From NCBI GenBank assembly GCA_965232595.1, contig OZ246983.1, positions 4,216,001-4,280,000 on the forward strand: a stretch of 64,000 nucleotides of DNA, given 5' to 3'. Positions 58,710 through 64,000 of this stretch are shown here, one piece after another. The position numbers and the translations under genes were made by a program. Source of the DNA: SZUA-309 sp965232595 (lineage in GTDB: Bacteria > Pseudomonadota > Gammaproteobacteria > Pseudomonadales > Azotimanducaceae). The notes beneath the pieces are model-generated. The model was given only the letters and a program-made list of their open reading frames with translations, made no database searches and had not been told where the DNA came from. Position 1 is the stretch's first letter; every line of letters starts with the position of its first letter.

Positions 58710-59126
58710 ATGTCGCTCGAACCAAAAACCAACGCTTCCAGGACGATCAGCGAGGCTCGGGATTCCTCCCCGCAAGCTGCTGAGCGGCGGGCGCTACCGC
58801 GTCTGGAAGGTCAGGAGATTTCGGCGTTCGTGCGCCAGAAAGGCAGCTTCAGCCGCCTCTCCGTCGAGGTTCTGGATTTCAATCGGCACGGTGCGGCGAT
58901 CCGCCTGCACACGCCCCTGCCCCAGGAGCAGGTGGTTTTTCTGACCCTGAAGCATGGCGCAACCCAGCTGGAGCGAATCATCGGGGTGGTGCATAACTGC
59001 CTCGATATCGACAGCGGCTATCGGTGCGGCATCCGCTTCAGAACCCAGTCCGAGCTGCAGTTCGACAAAGCGGTGATTGAGGATCAGCTGGCCTCGCTGG
59101 AGAGCCGGCTTTCTGAGCCAGCCTGA
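58710..59126 (+). CDS. PilZ domain protein
   Basis: A 138-residue cyclic-di-GMP effector candidate. The PilZ signature is present: ERRALPRLEG (RxxxR-type arginines) at about residues 25-34, then EVLDFNRHGAAIRLHTPLP (the D/NxSxxG-like motif, with His in place of Ser) and YRCGIRF. The altered second motif may weaken c-di-GMP binding. A short low-complexity stretch precedes the domain. It stands between the J-domain gene and the convergent TerB-like gene. The target is not evident. Confidence 0.75.
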   Translation: MSLEPKTNASRTISEARDSSPQAAERRALPRLEGQEISAFVRQKGSFSRLSVEVLDFNRHGAAIRLHTPLPQEQVVFLTLKHGATQLERIIGVVHNCLDIDSGYRCGIRFRTQSELQFDKAVIEDQLASLESRLSEPA

Positions 59127-59144
59127 CCAGCCCTAAGCGCCTTT

Positions 59145-59537
59145 TCAGTCGCCGATCAGAGTTCGGGCTTCGTCTTCCAGCGCAGCCAGACGCCTGACCC
59201 AGTTCTCCAGCAGCAGAAACTCGTCGTCCGGAAACTGAAAGGCCTTGCACACTTCCTTGAGCAGGCATTCCTCTTCGATCTCGAAGGCGCCGTCGGCGTA
59301 ACCAAGGCGCAGCAGGTTCACCAGGGCAATCACCCGGCTCTTGCGGGTGTTGAATACCTGCTCGATGCCGGACAGCTCCAGATACTCGACGTCCACCTGG
59401 TTGAGATCCATCTCTCGCTTGAACTCATCGAGCATGCCCTCTTCGTTGGGGTCGAGCAGGCCGTCAGAGACCACGACGTTGTGCGCGAGCCCCATCAGAG
59501 CCTCGCGCTGCTCGGTGCTGAGCGAAGAGAGCCACAT
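59145..59537 (-). CDS. TerB-like helical protein
   Basis: A 130-residue all-helical acidic protein. Two EF-like helical repeats resemble the TerB/DUF533 fold: LMGLAHNVVVSDGLLDPNEEGMLDEFKREMDL and VNLLRLGYADGAFEIEEECLLKEVCKAF, each with a D-G-x-x-x-x-E-E pattern in the turn that could bind metal. The family occurs near stress and membrane functions, but no specific role can be assigned. A 36-residue membrane peptide gene lies 16 bp upstream on the same strand. Confidence 0.7.
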   Translation of the reverse strand: MWLSSLSTEQREALMGLAHNVVVSDGLLDPNEEGMLDEFKREMDLNQVDVEYLELSGIEQVFNTRKSRVIALVNLLRLGYADGAFEIEEECLLKEVCKAFQFPDDEFLLLENWVRRLAALEDEARTLIGD

Positions 59538-59553
59538 GCTGCTGGAAACCGAC

Positions 59554-59664
59554 CTACTGGAAGAAGATGGAGGTCAGCATGATCAGGATAGACAGCCATC
59601 CCCAGCCGATCAGGGCTTTCATGAGCAGGTTCTGCTCGAAGAAGTCTTCAATGAGGTACCACAT
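59554..59664 (-). CDS. 36-residue putative membrane peptide
   Basis: The frame ATG 59664 to TAG 59554 reads MWYLIEDFFEQNLLMKALIG followed by WGWLSILIMLTSIFFQ. Residues ~15-36 form one hydrophobic membrane segment, and the first 13 are acidic and amphipathic, a pattern common in small bacterial inner-membrane proteins. A weak purine-rich stretch (GGATAAG) precedes the ATG. It is 16 bp upstream of the TerB-like gene on the same strand, so the two are probably co-transcribed. I know no homologue. Confidence 0.5.
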   Translation of the reverse strand: MWYLIEDFFEQNLLMKALIGWGWLSILIMLTSIFFQ

Positions 59665-59791
59665 ACGCTTATCCAGGGGTCGATATGATGGGTGCGAAGT
59701 TTACGGCATATCGCGCCGGAGTTGGACACCGGCTTTCGCCTGAGTTTCGCTGAATCCAGGCGTCCGCAGGATGCCCGGCCGGAATGTTTAG

Positions 59792-59797
59792 TAGAAT
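59792..59797 (+). promoter_or_regulatory. -10 element directly before the AddB-like gene
   Basis: TAGAAT ends 6 bases before the GTG at 59804, which would place transcription initiation at the start codon. No Shine-Dalgarno sequence is visible. The flanking TTTAGTAGAATC resembles the CTAGTAGAATC ahead of pyrB. Confidence 0.45.
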
Positions 59798-59803
59798 CTG
59801 CCC

Positions 59804-62335
59804 GTGCCGCAAGCCTTCGTTCATCTGCATCCGGAACTCGAGTCTGCCGTCGACCAGTCGCTGGTCCTCACCACGACGGAACGGCTGCGGCGCAACCTGA
59901 TCCGGGCCTACAACGAGGCTCAGCTGGCAGCCGGGCGAACCGCCTGGCCGACGCCCAGAGTCCTGACGATCGGCACCTACCTCGGCATCCTGTATCGGGC
60001 GCAACGACGCAAGGACCCGGATCTGCCCGTTCTGCTCAGCGCCGAGGCCGAGTACGCCCTGTTCCGCAGCACCGCACCTGCCGGGGCGGCGGAGCTGGTC
60101 CCGCTTGCTCAGGAGGCCTGGGCTTTGTGTCAGCAGTGGGATATCCCGATCGATGCCGCCCGCTTCAGCGCCAGCGAAAACGGCCTGACCTTCGCCGAGT
60201 GGGCGGAGCGGCTGGACCGGCGTCTCGGCAGCCGGAACGCCATCACCCGGGCACAGCTGCCGGCGCTGCCTGTCCTAACGTCCGACGAACCGATGCTGAC
60301 CTGTCTCGCCTTCGAGCAGACGCCGAAGGCAATCTCGGACTGGCTGAATCGGCAACCGGCGATAATCAACCAGATCGACGCGGTTGCCCCGGTAGCCAGG
60401 CAGACCAGCGCCCAGCGATCCAGCTTCGAGGCGCCGGAGGACGAGCTGGCTGCGGTCAGCGCCTGGGCGCGGCAGCTGCTGGCAGCGGATCCGAACGGCG
60501 TTCGAATCGGCGTCGTCATTCCCGATCTGGGCAGCCGTTACGACGCCGTGCTCAGGCAGTTCACTGCAGACCTCGACCCGCTGCTCGAGACCGGCACCGA
60601 CGGCCTGCTGGACATCGGCGGCGGCACACCGCTGGGCGCCCAGCCGATCTGGCAGCCGGCACGGAGGTGGCTGACGCTGTGTCTCGATGGGCTGCCAGCA
60701 GCCCAGCTCCGCGACTGCCTGAACAGCCCCTACCTCCGGCTGCCCCACCTGCCCGCCCTGCCCCCGAACCTGGCGCCGGTCCTCGATCTGATCCAGCTCG
60801 ACCGGCAGCTGGATCTACCGGGGCTCGACCCGGAACTGGTGGTCAGAGCCAGAGCCCGTCGTGGTGCCGAGCAGAGCCTCGGGGCCTGGATCGACGACTT
60901 CCGTGCCTTGTTGAGCGGCGCGGGTTGGACCGCTCAGAGTGCTGGCAGCAATCAGTACCAGGCCTGGAAAGAAATCGACGATCGCCTGGACGGCCTCAAG
61001 CGCTGGGCCGACGAGCGCGCCCTTGGCAGTCGCGATGCATTGCGGCAGGTGGACCAGTTCCTGATGAGCATCACCTTCGCGCCGGAGCGACCAGCGGCTC
61101 CGCTGCAGATCATGGGCTACCTGGAGAGCACGGGCCTCGACTTCACGCACCTCTGGGTGACCGGCCTGGATGACGAGAGCTGGCCACGACTACCGACACC
61201 CAATCCCTTCGTACCGATACGGCTGCTCAAGCAGCATCAGATCCCACGGACCACCCCGGGCCAGGAAGCTGATTTCGCCCGTGACCGGCTTCAGCAATGG
61301 CAGCAGAGCGCGGACGCCCTGATCGTCAGCCATGTGCGGCACCTGGAGGAATCGGAACGCAGGCCGAGCGCGCTGATCGGCCACCTGCCGGTGAGCGAGC
61401 GACTGGCAGAACACCGACCGCACCCCGGGTTCAGTCACCGGCACGGGCAGCTGGAGTCGCGGGAAGACCTGCACGGCGAGGCGCTGGCGCCAGGCAGCCA
61501 TCGCGGCGGCACAGGCCGGATTCGCGACCAGGCAACCTGCGCGTTCCGCGGCTATGCGATCCACCGACTGGGCCTGAAGGAAACCAGGCAGCCCCGTGGC
61601 CTGCCCGACGCGCTCGATCGCGGCACCCTGATCCACGAGGCCCTGCATCGGCTCTACGAGAATGCGGGCAGCGACGGCCAGAGCGCCGCTGATCTCAGCG
61701 AAGTGCAGTTCGCCCAGGCCGCGGACCAGGCCCTGGCAAAACACTACGGGCGTTTTCCCGCCGCCTTTCGCGCCCGGGAGCGGGAACGGCTGGTGCTGCT
61801 GCTCGATGCCTGGAACCAGCTCGAGTCCCGGCGCGGAGACGTCAGCATCGAAGATCTGGAGCTCGGCATGAGCGCCGAGTTCGCCGGCATTGGCCTCAAC
61901 CTCCGGATCGATCGCATCGACCGGATCGGCGACGCGCATCTGGTCATCGACTACAAAACCGGCCGGATTGGCAATCGGCTCACCGAGGACCGCCTGCTCG
62001 ATCCGCAGCTGCCTCTGTACGCGCTCACCAACGAGTCCGTCCAGGGCGTGCTGTACGCCGAGATCAACGAAGAGCGACCGCGCCTGAAAGGCATCGCCGC
62101 AATGGAGCTGGATGAGGCCACTCTGGAAGCACCCGCTGGCGGCAGCTGGTCGGCCCAACGCGAGCGCTGGCAGCAGCAGATAGACGTGCTGACCGAAGAG
62201 ATCAGAACGGGCTTTGCCGCGGTCTCACCCTACGATCGGCGAGCCTGCCAGAACTGCCACCTGCAGTCGCTGTGCCGGGTGGCGGCCGCGGAGCACGGCG
62301 AGGCGCTGGAGCAGATGCCGGAGGATCCGGCTTGA
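59804..62335 (+). CDS. AddB-like PD-(D/E)XK nuclease/DNA repair protein
   Basis: An 843-residue protein resembling the AddB family in layout: an N-terminal inactivated helicase-like half (LTTTERLRRNLIRAYNEAQ, PRVLTIGTYL, RIGVVIPDLGSRYDAVL, DFTHLWVTGLDDESWP) and a C-terminal RecB-type nuclease domain with GTLIHEALHRLYE and HLVIDYKTGR (catalytic Asp, Lys). Four Cys could form a [4Fe-4S] clamp: one in CAFRGYAIHRL and three in CQNCHLQSLC. It matches the group labelled probable DNA repair protein, which pairs with an AddA-like helicase, here encoded next with a TTGA overlap. Double-strand break end processing is the likely role. Confidence 0.82.
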   Translation: MPQAFVHLHPELESAVDQSLVLTTTERLRRNLIRAYNEAQLAAGRTAWPTPRVLTIGTYLGILYRAQRRKDPDLPVLLSAEAEYALFRSTAPAGAAELVPLAQEAWALCQQWDIPIDAARFSASENGLTFAEWAERLDRRLGSRNAITRAQLPALPVLTSDEPMLTCLAFEQTPKAISDWLNRQPAIINQIDAVAPVARQTSAQRSSFEAPEDELAAVSAWARQLLAADPNGVRIGVVIPDLGSRYDAVLRQFTADLDPLLETGTDGLLDIGGGTPLGAQPIWQPARRWLTLCLDGLPAAQLRDCLNSPYLRLPHLPALPPNLAPVLDLIQLDRQLDLPGLDPELVVRARARRGAEQSLGAWIDDFRALLSGAGWTAQSAGSNQYQAWKEIDDRLDGLKRWADERALGSRDALRQVDQFLMSITFAPERPAAPLQIMGYLESTGLDFTHLWVTGLDDESWPRLPTPNPFVPIRLLKQHQIPRTTPGQEADFARDRLQQWQQSADALIVSHVRHLEESERRPSALIGHLPVSERLAEHRPHPGFSHRHGQLESREDLHGEALAPGSHRGGTGRIRDQATCAFRGYAIHRLGLKETRQPRGLPDALDRGTLIHEALHRLYENAGSDGQSAADLSEVQFAQAADQALAKHYGRFPAAFRARERERLVLLLDAWNQLESRRGDVSIEDLELGMSAEFAGIGLNLRIDRIDRIGDAHLVIDYKTGRIGNRLTEDRLLDPQLPLYALTNESVQGVLYAEINEERPRLKGIAAMELDEATLEAPAGGSWSAQRERWQQQIDVLTEEIRTGFAAVSPYDRRACQNCHLQSLCRVAAAEHGEALEQMPEDPA

Positions 62336-64000
62336 TCGCGCCGGACCAGTCGGAGCGGGATCGCGCCACGGACATCCATCGGTCTGTGATCGTGCAGGCA
62401 CCCGCCGGCTCCGGCAAAACCACCCTGCTGGTCGAGCGCTACCTGAAGCTGCTGGCCGTCGTCGAGCGGCCGGAAGAGATTCTCGCCATCACCTTCACCC
62501 GCAAAGCGGCCAGCGAGATGGCGACCCGAGTGCTCGAAGCGCTGCGTCGCGCGGAGGCGGATCCGGAGAGTCCTGACCCAGCCGCACGGGCGCTGTCCCG
62601 CAGCGAGGCCATGGGCTGGCAGCTCAGCGACCACCCGGCCCGGCTGAAGATCCAGACCATCGACAGCCTGGCGCTGTCGCTGACCCGGGGCTTGCCCGTA
62701 GCGGCGGCACTCAATCCCAGCCTGAACCTCACCGAGAACGCCGAGCCGCACTACGCACGGGCAGCCAGCCAGTTGCTGCTGAAGCTCTACGAGAATGGCC
62801 CGCTCACCGATGAGATTGCCGACTTTCTGCGCCAGAGCGACAACGACGCAGCCAAGGCGGAGCGACTGGTCAGCGCCATGCTGGGCAAACGCGATCAGTG
62901 GCTGGACGTGGTCGCCAGCATGGTGGCCACGCACCAGGCGGACCCGAGCCAGGTGATCGACGTGCTGCGTCGCGGTCTGGCGTCATTGACCAATGACGTC
63001 GTCGACCGATTCTCCGGTGCGCTCGGCGGCGAGCGGACCGGCACGCTGGAACGCCTGATCGATCACGCAGCCGCAGCCCTCGATCGTGATGTGCAGACCC
63101 GTACCGATCGCTATCGCCTGGCCGGCGAGTTTTTGACCACGGCCAAAGGCGAGCTGCGCAAGCAGGTGACGAAGCGCGACGGCTTCAGCACCGACCACCC
63201 GGCAGAAAAAGCAGCCATCAAAGACCTGCTCGCCTACCTCAGCGACCACAACCTCGAGCAGCTGACGGCCAACCTGCGCTTTCTCCCGAACGAGCAGCTG
63301 GATCAGGATACTGTCCGCCGGCTTGTCACCGTCGGGATCAACCTGGCGCTGGCCAACGCGGAGCTCGATCGCGTGTTCAGCAGCGCCGGCGAGACGGACT
63401 TCACCACCCTGATCCTGAACGCCCGATCGGCCCTCGGCGATGCCAACGCGCCAACCGAGCTGGCCCTGGCCTTGGACTATCGGATCAACCATCTGCTGGT
63501 GGACGAGTTTCAGGACACCTCGGTTTCTCAGTTTCAGCTCTTCGAGCGGATGCTCGGCGGCTGGTCACCCGGGGACGGCAACACGTTCTTTGCGGTGGGT
63601 GACCCCATGCAGTCGATTTACCGCTTCCGCGATGCGGACGTGGGCTTGTTCTATCGGGCCTGGACCGATGGCATCGCCGATCTGGCGCTGGAGACCGTGG
63701 TGCTGACCAGCAACTTCCGCGCCGATGCCGCTCTCGTGCGCTGGGTCAATCACGCCTTTGCCCGGATCATGGGCGACAACGAGGATCCGGTGCTCGGGCA
63801 GATCGGCTACCGCAGCGCAACGCCTACACGCTCCGCTGGCAGCGTTGACGCGGCGCAGCTGATCCTCAGCGAAACGGCCGACGCTCAGGTGAGCGACGTT
63901 GTCGCCCGGATCGAGACGCTGCTGAAGACAACGGACGGCAACATCGCCCTGCTCGTGCGCAGCCGCGGACAGCTGACCGAGCTCATCCGCAGCCTGAGAG
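62332..64000 (+). CDS. AddA/UvrD-type helicase, 3' end outside the window
   Basis: The N-terminal ~556 residues of a superfamily 1 helicase of the RecB/AddA type. Motif I is VIVQAPAGSGKTTLLVERYL, Ia ITFTRKAASEMATRVLEAL, motif II LLVDEFQDTSVSQFQLF, motif III FFAVGDPMQSIYRFRDADVGLF, and motif IV region TSNFRADAALVRWVN. An insertion between Ia and II contains a helical region specific to the group. It starts at TTG 62332, overlapping the AddB-like stop, with GGAGGA upstream. A C-terminal nuclease domain, expected in AddA, would be beyond the window. Confidence 0.9.
   Translation, partial: MIAPDQSERDRATDIHRSVIVQAPAGSGKTTLLVERYLKLLAVVERPEEILAITFTRKAASEMATRVLEALRRAEADPESPDPAARALSRSEAMGWQLSDHPARLKIQTIDSLALSLTRGLPVAAALNPSLNLTENAEPHYARAASQLLLKLYENGPLTDEIADFLRQSDNDAAKAERLVSAMLGKRDQWLDVVASMVATHQADPSQVIDVLRRGLASLTNDVVDRFSGALGGERTGTLERLIDHAAAALDRDVQTRTDRYRLAGEFLTTAKGELRKQVTKRDGFSTDHPAEKAAIKDLLAYLSDHNLEQLTANLRFLPNEQLDQDTVRRLVTVGINLALANAELDRVFSSAGETDFTTLILNARSALGDANAPTELALALDYRINHLLVDEFQDTSVSQFQLFERMLGGWSPGDGNTFFAVGDPMQSIYRFRDADVGLFYRAWTDGIADLALETVVLTSNFRADAALVRWVNHAFARIMGDNEDPVLGQIGYRSATPTRSAGSVDAAQLILSETADAQVSDVVARIETLLKTTDGNIALLVRSRGQLTELIRSLR

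Overview
This window reads as a contiguous piece of chromosome from a high-GC gammaproteobacterium. Genes lie densely on both strands with short gaps and frequent 4-bp stop/start overlaps. The strongest clue to lineage is the block from about 33.2 to 51.9 kb (tusDCB, cysG, serS, crcB, rarA, lolA, ftsK, aat, bpt, infA, clpA, clpS, cspD, then mnmA, hflD, purB). It follows the gene order I recall for Pseudomonas, without the intervening trxB and icd and without tusE after tusB. An XrtA-type kinase/ATPase pair, an ImuB/DnaE2 cassette, a DUF4097 sigma-factor operon and an AddB/RecB-like nuclease argue for a less-studied, probably aquatic lineage rather than Pseudomonas itself. I cannot name a genus. 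No phage, insertion sequence, CRISPR array or rRNA was seen.

Layout. 0-2.8 kb: the end of a TolB/TPR protein and pyrB. 2.8-8.5 kb: a small AP2-like protein, etfBA divergent from the ETF:ubiquinone oxidoreductase gene, a DUF1285 gene and moaA. 8.5-8.8 kb: a gene-free gap holding three hairpins and a textbook terminator on the plus strand, a candidate small RNA. 8.8-18.7 kb: aldo/keto reductase, murF, sppA, a YkvA-like protein, an alanine symporter, a lipoprotein alkaline phosphatase and glutathione reductase. 18.9-21.8 kb: a ThDP enzyme and UDP-glucose dehydrogenase in one operon. 21.8-27.4 kb: the SOS mutasome operon imuA-imuB-dnaE2 behind two perfect LexA boxes. 27.4-32.9 kb: XrtA-type ATPase and tyrosine kinase, galE and a lone molybdenum hydroxylase large subunit. 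33.0 kb: tRNA-Ser(UGA). 33.2-52.9 kb: the conserved housekeeping block, with moaCDE lying inside it and a GNAT fusion at its end. 52.9-54.6 kb: thrH and cysB. 54.7-56.9 kb: ECF sigma factor, membrane anti-sigma candidate and DUF4097 protein. 56.9-59.7 kb: a nucleotidase and several small regulatory or structural proteins. 59.8-64.0 kb: an AddB-like nuclease and an AddA-like helicase cut by the window end.

Functional links. TusBCD delivers sulfur for the tRNA 2-thiouridine that MnmA installs. Aat, Bpt, ClpS and ClpA make up the whole bacterial N-degron route in under 5 kb. MoaA, MoaC, MoaD and MoaE build molybdopterin, which the isolated hydroxylase subunit would need. Ugd and GalE, with the XrtA kinase, point to surface polysaccharide. 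ImuABC and the nuclease/helicase pair are DNA damage functions.

The points most worth checking are the candidate sRNA with a C-rich loop at 8619-8723, the single-base frameshift in serS near 36432, and an unannotated 36-residue membrane peptide at 59554-59664. Next are the tandem LexA operators built into the imuA promoter and the stripped-down XrtA module.
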